NCBI RefSeq assembly: GCF_004217545.1
Contig: NZ_SHKY01000001.1
Span: 1,674,001 to 1,738,000 of the forward strand
Source of the DNA: Krasilnikovia cinnamomea
GTDB lineage: Bacteria > Actinomycetota > Actinomycetes > Mycobacteriales > Micromonosporaceae
Direction: 5' to 3'
DNA length: 64,000 bases
In this document: positions 16,602 to 26,378 of the stretch, in pieces
Layout of the letters: each line of letters opens with the position of its first letter
Position numbering within the stretch: position 1 is the stretch's first letter
The notes under the pieces: model-generated
Seen by the model: the letters and a program-made list of their open reading frames with translations, nothing else
Told to the model about the DNA's origin: nothing
The model's database searches: none
Program-made: the position numbers and the translations under genes

Positions 16602-17189
16602 TCAGTCGTGCGGCCGGGCACGCTCCAGCAGGGCGCGGCGGCGCTCGGTCAGCGCGGGCAGGTCGATGGTCACCGGGAATGGCGACTCCGTCGTGAAGAC
16701 CTTGTTGGTGCTGGCGGCGATCTCGTACTCGCCGGTGTCGCCGGGCTGGAACGCGGTGAGCACGATGCCGTCGTCGAACAGCGGGTCGATGACCCAGTAG
16801 TGCGCGACCCGGGCGGCGGCGTAGACCTTGGCCTTGGCGTACATGTCCCGGAAGTGGGAACCGGGCGAGATGACCTCCACGGCCAGCACGGCGTCGTCCA
16901 CCGGCACCGGGCTGACGTTGGCGTGGTCGGGGCGGATGACGACGACGTCGGGCCGTGGCTCGTTGCGGTAATTCACCGCGAGCGACAAATCGACGACGGG
17001 CATGAGGTCTGGCGGACATCCGGCCCGCAGGGCGAGCAGGATCTCAACGCCGATGTCCTGGTGGATGGCGGTGGGGGACGGCAAGATCAGCCTTCCGTCG
17101 ATCAACTCGTAGCGAAGATCCTTCGGAAGGCTCGCCAGGTCGTCGACGGTCCAGTCCTGCTTGTCGGGCAGGTTCAGCGCGGCGGTCAA
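16602..17189 (-). CDS. Uma2-family (DUF820) putative restriction-endonuclease-fold protein
   Basis: A 195-residue protein with the PD-(D/E)xK-like DUF820 fold. YELIDGRLILPSPTAIHQDI, EPRPDVVVIRPDH (catalytic Asp), DAVLAVEVISPGSHFRD (Glu-x-Ile-Ser-Pro) and MYAKAKVYAAARVAHYWVIDP follow the family pattern. Biological roles are not established. The start appears to be TTG at 17189, because GAGGAGG lies six bases upstream of it. Confidence 0.92.
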   Translation of the reverse strand: MTAALNLPDKQDWTVDDLASLPKDLRYELIDGRLILPSPTAIHQDIGVEILLALRAGCPPDLMPVVDLSLAVNYRNEPRPDVVVIRPDHANVSPVPVDDAVLAVEVISPGSHFRDMYAKAKVYAAARVAHYWVIDPLFDDGIVLTAFQPGDTGEYEIAASTNKVFTTESPFPVTIDLPALTERRRALLERARPHD

Positions 17190-17318
17190 TGGGCCTCCTC
17201 GGGCAAGGACACCGTCACCCTAGGGACGTCAGGCTACCGGGCGGGGGCCGTGATCGTGGGCTGTGGATAACCGAGGCGGTGATGCGGGCGGCCGGAAACC
17301 CCGTGACCTCGGAACAGT

Positions 17319-17353
17319 GATGAGTTCGGGTCAGGAGCTGACCGGAACTCATC
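17319..17353 (-). terminator. 16-base-arm hairpin after ffh
   Basis: GATGAGTTCGGGTCAG (17319-17334) and CTGACCGGAACTCATC (17338-17353) pair with one mismatch around a GAG loop. It begins 17 bases past the ffh stop on the transcribed strand and probably terminates ffh. There is no T-tract. Confidence 0.75.
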
Positions 17354-17369
17354 AAGATCCGAAAAGCGG

Positions 17370-18932
<1,563 letters not shown>

Positions 18933-18996
18933 GGCGCAACTTCCCGTTGGTCAGCGATGAGGGAACGCCCGCAAGCCTAGCCGCCCCGCCGAATCC

Positions 18997-19136
18997 TCAC
19001 CGCTGGCGCATCCGAGTCTGCCGGTCCGCGCTTCGCGCGGACACCGGATGCGCCTGCCCCAGCGGTGAGAACCCGCAGTCGCTCCGGTCGCTGCGCTCCC
19101 TGCGCTTGGTGCGGCTTCTCACCGCTGGCGCATCCG
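18997..19136. repeat. 18-base direct repeat with an inverted partial copy and hairpin
   Basis: TCACCGCTGGCGCATCCG occurs at 18997-19014 and again at 19119-19136, where it is the 3' end of the small membrane gene (coding MRQR-stop). Between them is an inverted copy interrupted by six bases (about 19044-19067) and a hairpin GTCCGCGC-TTC-GCGCGGAC. The whole can fold as a large stem. It may terminate the membrane gene or mark duplication of its 3' end. Confidence 0.7.
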
Positions 19137-19358
19137 GTAGGTCTTGGTGGCGGCCTCGATGCGGCGCTGGGTGCGGGTGCCGGGGGCCAGCGAGCGCCTG
19201 GCCTTGCCGTACAGGTAGAGGCCGCCGCCGACCACCACGGCGCCGACGATCAGGTACGCCAGCGCTCCGGCCAGCACGTGCAGGACGCTCACGGCGATCC
19301 AGCCCACCACGATCACCCCGGCGATCATGGCCACCAGGTACGCGATTGCCTTGCCCAT
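19119..19358 (-). CDS. Small two-helix membrane protein
   Basis: A 79-residue protein with two hydrophobic helices (AIAYLVAMIAGVIVVGWIAV and the following LAGALAYLIVGAVVVGGGLY). A basic tail follows (KARRSLAPGTRTQRRIEAATKTYRMRQR). ATG at 19358 is chosen over longer in-frame starts because hydrophobic coding begins there. Function unknown; it lies upstream of ffh on the same strand. Confidence 0.7.
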   Translation of the reverse strand: MGKAIAYLVAMIAGVIVVGWIAVSVLHVLAGALAYLIVGAVVVGGGLYLYGKARRSLAPGTRTQRRIEAATKTYRMRQR

Positions 19359-19678
19359 TTCCGCCTCCCCTCGGCCGCCGACCGGCCGACTTCCACCATG
19401 CGCCCGCCGCGCAACCCGCGCATCGGCGGGATCCCCGGAGCGCACCCGTAGGGGTTGCCCCGGCGCATTCACCCACGCCCCACCGGCAAATCGAATATAC
19501 CGGGGATAACGGGCGTCACTTTCGTAGCTTCGACCACACCTGTGACGGCTTGGCACAGATGTCCGATAAGCCGATATCGACCGCAACCTTCCGCCGAATC
19601 CCGCCGTTGAGGGTCAGGAACCGTGCGGCGAGGCGCTCGCTCATCGGTACGACGGACACCCGGCGGAAGGAACGAGCC
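19359..19678. other. Intergenic region before the Stealth gene
   Basis: About 320 bases between divergent genes. It includes an AT-richer patch near 19490-19510 (AATATACC) that could hold promoters for either side. An in-frame ATG at 19559 exists but lacks a ribosome site. No gene is supported. Confidence 0.5.
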
Positions 19679-21523
19679 GTGCCCCTGCGGCGCATCCTGC
19701 GCCTGGCCCCCTGGCGGGTCCGGAAGCGCATCTTCACCTCGGTGCAGGATCGACTGCTGCCCCGGGTCGCGGCACACCGGCGGCTACACGTGGCGCGGCG
19801 CATCGTGCCGCTGTCGCCGCCGCCCCGGCTGCCCACCATGCGGGTCACCCCGGACACCCCGTCCATGCGGGTGCGCACCGGGCAGGGCTGGATCACCGCC
19901 CGGCGCGAGCGGGCGGCCAGCCCGGCCTCCGTCCGGCGCGACAACCTCACCCGGGTCACCGCCGCCCTGACCGGCGCGGACGTCGACTGGTTCCGGGTAC
20001 CCACCCGCGACGTGCGGCGCACCGCGGTGGCCGTACCCGCGGCCGAGCGGGACCGGGTCGTGGCCCTGCTGGAAGGCCTCACCGCGACCGGCGACGGCCT
20101 GCTGGAGGTCGTCGCGCCCGCACGGCGCGCCGAGCGCCGGCCGCACAGCGGCGAGCGCCGGCGGCGCGGCGCCGACGTGCTGCGGGTGTGCTGGCCGGTC
20201 ACCGACCCGACCGGCAGCCTGCTGCTCGGTACGGACCTCGGCTGCGAGATCGAATTCTGGCGGGAAAGCGACGGGCACCTGACCGGCCCGCGCGACAACC
20301 CCATCGCCGACGTGATCAAGGTCGACGAGCCGGTGACCACCGCCCCCGAAGCCGCCTTCGGCCCGTTCAGCGCTGCGTCCGACCACACCCGGTACCGCAC
20401 CCGGGAGGTGTTCACGCTCGCCGACCCCGACCGGATCAGCTTCCCGATCGACGTGGTCTACACCTGGGTCGACGGCGACGACCCCGCCTGGCGGGCCCGC
20501 AAGGCCGAGGCGCTGCGCGGCAACCCCTGGGTCACCGACGTCAACGGGCAGACCGCCAACGACTCGCGGTACGCCTGCCGCGACGAGCTGCGCTACTCAC
20601 TGCGCGCCCTGCACTGCTTCGCCCCCTGGGTACGGCACGTCTTCATCGTCACGGACGACCAGGTGCCGTCCTGGCTGGACATGGATCACCCGGGAATCAC
20701 CGTGGTCGACCACCGGGAGATCTTCGGCGACACGGGACGGCTGCCGACCTTCAACTCGCAGGCCATCGAGTCGCGGCTGCACCGCATCCCGGGGCTGTCG
20801 GAGCACTTCCTGTATCTCAACGACGACGTGTTCCTCGGCCGCCCGGTCACCCCGGACCTGTTCTTCACCCCGGGCGGGCTGACCCGCTTCTTCCCGTCGA
20901 GCGCCCAGGTCGACTCCGGCCCGCGCAGTTCCGCGGACGCGCCGGTCAACTCGGCCGGCAAGAACAACCGGCGGCTCATCCGGGAGGCGTTCGGGCGGGT
21001 GCTGACCCGCAAGATGCTGCACACCCCGCACCCGTCGCGGCTCAGTGTCCTCACCGAGATCGAGCAGCGCTTCGCCGAGTACGTGACGGCGACCGCCGAG
21101 CACCAGTTCCGGCACCCCGAGGACATCGCGCTGCTCTCCTCGCTGCAGCAGTACTACGCGTACCTGACCGGGCGGGCGGTGCCGGGCGAGGTCCGCTACC
21201 GGTACGCCGACCTGGCCGATCCGGCCACGCCGTTCAAGCTGGCGTCGCTGCTGCGGCACCGCCACCTCGACGCGTTCTGCCTCAACGACACCGACTCGGA
21301 CCCCGAGGTCGCGGCGGAGCAGGCCGGGCTGGTCGCCGACTTCCTGCCCGCGTACCTGCCGTTCGTCTCGCCGTACGAGCTGGCCGAGCCGCGGCCCGCG
21401 ACGGTCTCGCTCAGCCGCCTGCACCCGGCCCCGCCCGTGGTGGCGCGGCAGGCCACCCGCGCGGTGGCCGGTACCGGTGGCCCGCGCCCGGCCGGCGACG
21501 TACCCCTGCCGTCCTCCCCGTGA
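19679..21523 (+). CDS. Stealth-family capsular polysaccharide phosphotransferase
   Basis: A 614-residue protein. The conserved Stealth regions are visible in order: CR1 IDVVYTWVDGDDPAW (about 258), CR2 CRDELRYSLRALHCFAPWVR with HVFIVTDDQVPSWL, CR3 NSQAIESRLHRIPGLSEHFL with YLNDDVFLGRP, and CR4 near the C-terminus. Stealth enzymes transfer hexose-1-phosphate groups to build phosphodiester-linked surface glycans. The GTG at 19679 is chosen because GGAAGG lies eight bases upstream. The ~250-residue N-terminal extension is Arg-rich. First of three co-directional genes leading into the dehydrogenase and acyltransferase. Confidence 0.93.
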   Translation: MPLRRILRLAPWRVRKRIFTSVQDRLLPRVAAHRRLHVARRIVPLSPPPRLPTMRVTPDTPSMRVRTGQGWITARRERAASPASVRRDNLTRVTAALTGADVDWFRVPTRDVRRTAVAVPAAERDRVVALLEGLTATGDGLLEVVAPARRAERRPHSGERRRRGADVLRVCWPVTDPTGSLLLGTDLGCEIEFWRESDGHLTGPRDNPIADVIKVDEPVTTAPEAAFGPFSAASDHTRYRTREVFTLADPDRISFPIDVVYTWVDGDDPAWRARKAEALRGNPWVTDVNGQTANDSRYACRDELRYSLRALHCFAPWVRHVFIVTDDQVPSWLDMDHPGITVVDHREIFGDTGRLPTFNSQAIESRLHRIPGLSEHFLYLNDDVFLGRPVTPDLFFTPGGLTRFFPSSAQVDSGPRSSADAPVNSAGKNNRRLIREAFGRVLTRKMLHTPHPSRLSVLTEIEQRFAEYVTATAEHQFRHPEDIALLSSLQQYYAYLTGRAVPGEVRYRYADLADPATPFKLASLLRHRHLDAFCLNDTDSDPEVAAEQAGLVADFLPAYLPFVSPYELAEPRPATVSLSRLHPAPPVVARQATRAVAGTGGPRPAGDVPLPSSP

Positions 21524-21558
21524 GGCCCTTCCTGCCGTCTTCCCGTGAGGAGTGAATC

Positions 21559-22821
21559 GTGAGCTACGACGTCGTGATCCTCGGCCTGGGCTACGTCGGC
21601 CTGCCGCTGGCGCACCAGGCCACCCGCGTCGGCATGCGAGTGCTCGGCTTCGACGTTTCCGCGCGGGTGGTGTCGGGGCTGGCCGCCGGGCGCTCGCACG
21701 TCGACGACCTCAGCGACACCGACGTGGCCCAGATGGTCGCGGACGGCTTCACGCCGACCACCGACGAGTCGCTGATCGCGACCGCGTCCACCGCGGTCAT
21801 CTGCGTGCCCACCCCGCTGGCCGAGGGGGACGGTCCGGACCTGTCGGCGGTGATCGGCGCGACCGAGGCGGTGGGCCGCAATCTCAAGCCCGGCATGCTG
21901 GTGGTGCTGGAATCCACCACGTACCCGGGTACCACGGACGACGTGGTCCGGCCGCTGCTGGAACGGCTGTCCGGGCTCACCGCCGGGCTGGACTTCCACC
22001 TGGCGTTCTCCCCGGAACGCATCGACCCGGGCAACGAGCGGTACGGCGCGCACAACACCCCCAAGGTCGTCGGCGGGCACACCCCGGCCTGCACCGACGC
22101 CGTGGCCGCGTTCTACGGGCGGCTGGTGGAGACGGTCGTACGGACCCGGGGCACCCGGGAGGCGGAGACCGCGAAGCTGCTGGAGAACACGTACCGGCAT
22201 GTGAACATCGCGCTGGTCAACGAGATGGCCCGGTTCTGCCACGAGCTCGACATCGACCTGTGGGACGTCATCCACGCCGCGTCGACCAAGCCGTTCGGCT
22301 TCCAGGCGTTCTACCCGGGGCCGGGGGTCGGCGGGCACTGCATCCCGATCGACCCGAACTACCTGAGCCACAACGTGCGCAGCAAGCTGGGCTACCCGTT
22401 CCGGTTCGTGGAGCTGGCGCAGGAGATCAACGCGACCATGCCCGCGTACGTGGCCCGGCGGGCGCAGAACCTGCTCAACGCGGACGGGCAGGCGGTGCAC
22501 GGGGCCACGGTGCTGCTGCTGGGGGTCACGTACAAGGCGAACATCGCGGACCGGCGCGAGTCACCGGCCACCCCGCTGGCCCGGCACCTGATGTCGCTGG
22601 GCGCGAAGCTGGCCTACCACGACCCGTACGTGCCGTCGTGGCGGGTGGGCGACCTGGTGGTGCCGCGTACCGAGGACCTGGAGGGTGCGGCCGCGGCCGC
22701 CGACCTGACCATCCTCGTGCAGCACCACCGCGGGTACGACGCGGACCACCTCGCGGGCATCGCGAAGCGCTTCTTCGACACCCGGGGTGTCACCACGAGC
22801 GCGGAGGCACACCGCCTGTGA
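21559..22821 (+). CDS. UDP-sugar 6-dehydrogenase (WecC/WbpA-like)
   Basis: A 420-residue nucleotide-sugar dehydrogenase. It has an N-terminal NAD-binding GLGYVGLPLA and VICVPTPL. The middle segment is FHLAFSPERIDPGN, and the catalytic Cys is in GPGVGGHCIPIDPNYL (about C261). A C-terminal UDP-binding domain contains LLLGVTYKANIADRRESP. Two successive oxidations convert C6 to a uronic acid. With the WecB gene at 30072 it would plausibly make UDP-ManNAcA, though UDP-GlcNAc or UDP-Glc as substrate is possible. GTG start with GAGGAG at 21547-21552. Confidence 0.93.
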   Translation: MSYDVVILGLGYVGLPLAHQATRVGMRVLGFDVSARVVSGLAAGRSHVDDLSDTDVAQMVADGFTPTTDESLIATASTAVICVPTPLAEGDGPDLSAVIGATEAVGRNLKPGMLVVLESTTYPGTTDDVVRPLLERLSGLTAGLDFHLAFSPERIDPGNERYGAHNTPKVVGGHTPACTDAVAAFYGRLVETVVRTRGTREAETAKLLENTYRHVNIALVNEMARFCHELDIDLWDVIHAASTKPFGFQAFYPGPGVGGHCIPIDPNYLSHNVRSKLGYPFRFVELAQEINATMPAYVARRAQNLLNADGQAVHGATVLLLGVTYKANIADRRESPATPLARHLMSLGAKLAYHDPYVPSWRVGDLVVPRTEDLEGAAAAADLTILVQHHRGYDADHLAGIAKRFFDTRGVTTSAEAHRL

Positions 22822-24983
22822 CCGGGCTCGGTACCGGCACGTCCGGGTCGGCCAGCGCACCGGTCCGGACCGCGCCGGTCACCGCACCCGCCCCGCGCCG
22901 CCGGGGCACGCCGGTCGCCGAGCGGCCCGCGCCCCGGGCGGCCCGCCCGTCCCGGCATCGCCGCGACATCCAGGGGTTGCGCGCGGTCGCGGTGCTGCTC
23001 GTGGTGGCGTACCACTGCGGACTGCCGCTGGTCGGGGGCGGCTACGTCGGGGTGGACGTCTTCTTCGTCATCTCCGGGTTCCTGATCACGGGGCTGCTGC
23101 TGCGCGAGGTGCGCGAGACGGGCCGGATCTCCGTGCCGGGGTTCTACGCGCGCCGGGCGCTGCGGCTGCTGCCCGCCGCGACCGTGGTCGTCGTGGCGAC
23201 GGTGGCGATGTCGGTGTGGTGGCTGCCGCCGCTGCGGCTGCCGGACATCCTCGCCGACGCGCTGTACACCACCGGGTACGCGATGAACTACCGGCTGGCC
23301 GTGATCGGCACGGACTACCTGAGCGCGGAGACGGACCCGTCGCCGTTGCAGCATTTCTGGTCGCTGGCCGTGGAGGAGCAGTTCTACCTGGTGTGGCCGC
23401 TGCTGCTCCTGCTGGTCGTCGTGCACGCCCAGCGGTCCGCCGCGGCGGGGCGCAAGCCCGGCGCGCGCGGCGATCTCTCCAGGATCGCCCTCCTGCTCAT
23501 GGGACTGACGGCCGCCTCGTTCGCCGTCAGCGTCTGGCAGACCCGGCACAACGCGGCCTGGGCGTACTTCGGGGCGCACACCCGGGCGTGGGAGCTCGGC
23601 GTCGGCGCGCTGCTGGCCCTCGGCGCGGGCGCGGCCGCCCGGCTCGGCCGCCGCGCCGCCCTCGCCCTGGCCACCGCCGGGCTGCTCGCGATCGCGGCCG
23701 CCGCGGTGACGTACACCGAGGCCACCCCGTTCCCCGGGTACGCGGCCCTGCTGCCCGTGCTCGGGGCCGCCGCCGTGATCGCGGGCGGATGTGCGTGTCC
23801 CGCCCCGCCGCTGGGTCACCCGGCCCTGCAGGCGATCGGGCGCCTGTCGTACTCCTGGTACCTGTGGCACTGGCCGCTGCTGGCGGTCGCGCCGTACCTG
23901 TTGGGTCATCCGCCGGCCTGGTGGCAGAGCATCCTCGCGGCGCTGGCCGCGCTCGTCCTGGCCGCCCTGACGTACGCGCTGGTGGAGAACCCGTTCCGGC
24001 GCCTGCCCGTGCTGCGCCGCCGCCCGTGGCGCGGCCTGGCGGCGGGCCTGGTGATGTCCGCCGCCTCGGTGGCGCTGTGCGTCACCCTGACCGCCGAGAA
24101 CGGCACGGCCGTCTCCGGCTACCGCGCCGCGCCGCTGGCCCCGCAGTCCAACGTGACCGCGCTGCAGCAGCGCATCGCCGACAGCGTGCACCTGCCCGCC
24201 GTCCCCGTGGACCTCACCCCGAAGCTGTCCCGGGCCGCCCGGGACAAGCCGCAGCTCTACAAGGACCTGTGCTCCCCCGAGTTCACCGAGTGGTTGATCA
24301 AGGACTGCGCGTACGGGGATCCGAACTCGCCCACCACCGTGGTCCTGTTCGGCGACTCGCACGCCGGGCACTGGTTCCCCGCCCTGGAGGCGGTCGCCCG
24401 GCAGCGGCACTGGAAGCTCGTGCCCCTGGTCAAGAGCGCCTGCTCGGCCGCGAACGTGTACATCTACCAGGACTCGCTGAAGCGGCCGTTCACCGAATGC
24501 GTCAAGTGGCGGCGGGCGGCGTACCAGAAGATCCGGGAGCTGCGTCCGGCGATGGTGGTGCTGGCGTCCGTGTCACCGGGCGGCGCGCTGCTGGGCGTCA
24601 CGGGGGGTCTCGACACCACGTGGATGCGGGCGTGGCAGTACACCTTCACGCAGGTCTCCGCGCCGGGGACCAAGGTGTACTTCGTCAACGACACGCCGTG
24701 GCACAACCTCGTCCCGGACTGCCTGTCGCAGCACATGAGCGACCCGGCGGCCTGCGCCCACCCGCGCGCCGTGGCGGTCCGCGCACCGGAGCTGCGCGCC
24801 CGGGTGATGGACCTCGCCCGCGGCCAGGGGGTCTCGGTCATCGACCCGCTGCCCTGGTTCTGCACCGCCACCGACTGCCCGGTGATCATCGGCAACGTCC
24901 TGGTCTACAAGGACCGCCACCACATCACCACGGTCTACAGCCGGCTGCTGGCGCCGCTGCTCTCGGCCGAACTGGTGCCCTGA
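22818..24983 (+). CDS. Membrane acyltransferase (AT3) fused to SGNH hydrolase-like domain
   Basis: A 721-residue OafA/YrhL-type protein. After ~50 flexible residues, the AT3 domain starts at RHRRDIQGLRAVAVLLVVAYH and VDVFFVISGFLITGLLLREV, with about ten membrane helices (to ~415) including FWSLAVEEQFYLVWP and YSWYLWHWPLL. The C-terminal extracytoplasmic SGNH domain shows LFGDSHAGHW (about 510) and a late DRHHIT motif. It would O-acetylate or otherwise acylate a surface glycan. GTG overlaps the dehydrogenase stop (GTGA). Its 3' end overlaps the convergent GtrA gene by 49 bases. Confidence 0.94.
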   Translation: MTGLGTGTSGSASAPVRTAPVTAPAPRRRGTPVAERPAPRAARPSRHRRDIQGLRAVAVLLVVAYHCGLPLVGGGYVGVDVFFVISGFLITGLLLREVRETGRISVPGFYARRALRLLPAATVVVVATVAMSVWWLPPLRLPDILADALYTTGYAMNYRLAVIGTDYLSAETDPSPLQHFWSLAVEEQFYLVWPLLLLLVVVHAQRSAAAGRKPGARGDLSRIALLLMGLTAASFAVSVWQTRHNAAWAYFGAHTRAWELGVGALLALGAGAAARLGRRAALALATAGLLAIAAAAVTYTEATPFPGYAALLPVLGAAAVIAGGCACPAPPLGHPALQAIGRLSYSWYLWHWPLLAVAPYLLGHPPAWWQSILAALAALVLAALTYALVENPFRRLPVLRRRPWRGLAAGLVMSAASVALCVTLTAENGTAVSGYRAAPLAPQSNVTALQQRIADSVHLPAVPVDLTPKLSRAARDKPQLYKDLCSPEFTEWLIKDCAYGDPNSPTTVVLFGDSHAGHWFPALEAVARQRHWKLVPLVKSACSAANVYIYQDSLKRPFTECVKWRRAAYQKIRELRPAMVVLASVSPGGALLGVTGGLDTTWMRAWQYTFTQVSAPGTKVYFVNDTPWHNLVPDCLSQHMSDPAACAHPRAVAVRAPELRARVMDLARGQGVSVIDPLPWFCTATDCPVIIGNVLVYKDRHHITTVYSRLLAPLLSAELVP

Positions 24984-25396
24984 GCCGGGGGGCGCGGCAG
25001 CCCGGCGCGCCGCCGGTCGCGGAAGGTCCACCGTGAGTTGATCGTGTAGTTGACCAGCGGGATCAACACCAGCGCCACCGCCTGCACCAGCCGGTAGGGC
25101 GCCCCCAGCAGGGCCGTTCCGGCCCAGACCACGGCGGTGTTGCAGGCCAGGGCCACGGCCGTCACCGCCAGGAAGCGGGCGCCGCCGACGGCGTGCCGGG
25201 TCCTCGCGCGGAACACCCAGTTGCGCTGCAGCACGTACGAGACCACGATGCTGGCCCCGAAGCCCACCGTGGACGCCGGGACCGGGGGCATGCCGGGCCC
25301 CTCCACCAGCACCAGCGCGGTGCCGAAGTGGGTGGCGGCGCTGGCCGCGCCGCTGCATCCGTACCGGAGGAGGCGGCCGAACTCAGCGCGGCGCAC
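24935..25396 (-). CDS. GtrA-family membrane protein
   Basis: A 153-residue GtrA-like protein with four membrane helices (about 8-28, 37-57, 70-92, 98-118) and the family motif NYTINSRWTFRDRR after the last one. GtrA proteins are proposed to flip lipid-linked sugars. It partners the GtrB-type transferase directly upstream, with a 14-base overlap. The C-terminal ~25 residues are a polar tail overlapping the acyltransferase 3' end on the other strand. Confidence 0.9.
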   Translation of the reverse strand: MRRAEFGRLLRYGCSGAASAATHFGTALVLVEGPGMPPVPASTVGFGASIVVSYVLQRNWVFRARTRHAVGGARFLAVTAVALACNTAVVWAGTALLGAPYRLVQAVALVLIPLVNYTINSRWTFRDRRRAGLPRPPAQGTSSAESSGASSRL

Positions 25397-26378
25397 GGTC
25401 CGACCGCTGGCCGGGCACCGCGGCCGGCTCGCCGGCGGCCGGGCCCGAATCGGCGCGGTCCTGGACCAGGTAGCGCGGGCGGCCGCGGACCTCCTCGTGG
25501 ATCCGGGCCAGATACTCGCCGATCACGCCGAGGCCCAACAGGATGAACGTGCCCATCACCAGCAGCAGCAGGATGACCGTGGGGAACCCGGCCACCGAGC
25601 CGCCGCGCAGCCAGCGCACCAGCGTCTGGATCCCGAGTACCGCCGCGAACCCGGCGAAGCCCACCCCGACGACCGTGACCAGGTGCAGCGGCGCCGAGGT
25701 GAACGAGGTGAGCCCGTTGACCGCGAGGCGGCACAGCGCCCGGAACGTCCACCGTGAGGCGCCACCCTCCCGGTGGTCGATGTCCACCCCGACGGTGTCG
25801 CGCGAGTAGCCGATCCAGCTGCTGGTGCCCCGGAAGAACGACGAGTGCTCCGGCAGCCGCAGCAGCGCCTCCAGGGCGGGGCGGCTGAGCAGCCGGAAGT
25901 CGGTGGCGTTGACCAGCTCCACGGTGGTCAGCCGGGTGAAGCCCGCGTTGAACAGCCGGGCCGCCAGGCGGCTGGGCACGGACTGGCCGGGCCGGTTGCG
26001 CTTGACCGCCTCGACCACGTGCGCGCCCGCGCGCCAGCGGCGCAGCATCTCCGGGATCGCGGCCGGTGGGTGCTGCAGGTCGGCGTCGATGACGATCACG
26101 GCGTCGCCGCGGGCGTGCTCCAGCCCGGCCAGCATCGCCGCCTCCTTGCCGAAGTTGCGGGACAGCCGGATGCCGCGCACCCGGGGGTCCCGCTCGGCCT
26201 GGCGTACCACCCGGGGCCAGGAGTCGTCGCGGGAGCCGTCGTCGATGAGGATCAGTTCGTGCCGTTGCCCCGGTACGGCCAGGACCTCCGTGAGGCGGTG
26301 CACGAAGCGGTCCACCCCCTCGCCCTCGTTGTAGACGGGGGCGATCACGGAGATCAGCGGTTCCGGGTCGGGGCTCAT
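25383..26378 (-). CDS. GtrB/DPM1-like polyprenyl-phosphate glycosyltransferase
   Basis: A 331-residue GT2 enzyme. LISVIAPVYNEGEGVDRFV, LILIDDGSRDDSW, GIRLSRNFGKEAAMLAGL and VIVIDADLQHPP (DxD-like metal site) identify the polyprenyl-phosphate sugar transferase type. Two C-terminal membrane helices (about 228-250 and 262-288) anchor it. It would load a sugar onto undecaprenyl-phosphate. The ATG overlaps the upstream gene by four bases (ATGA); GtrA follows. Confidence 0.93.
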   Translation of the reverse strand: MSPDPEPLISVIAPVYNEGEGVDRFVHRLTEVLAVPGQRHELILIDDGSRDDSWPRVVRQAERDPRVRGIRLSRNFGKEAAMLAGLEHARGDAVIVIDADLQHPPAAIPEMLRRWRAGAHVVEAVKRNRPGQSVPSRLAARLFNAGFTRLTTVELVNATDFRLLSRPALEALLRLPEHSSFFRGTSSWIGYSRDTVGVDIDHREGGASRWTFRALCRLAVNGLTSFTSAPLHLVTVVGVGFAGFAAVLGIQTLVRWLRGGSVAGFPTVILLLLVMGTFILLGLGVIGEYLARIHEEVRGRPRYLVQDRADSGPAAGEPAAVPGQRSDRAPR

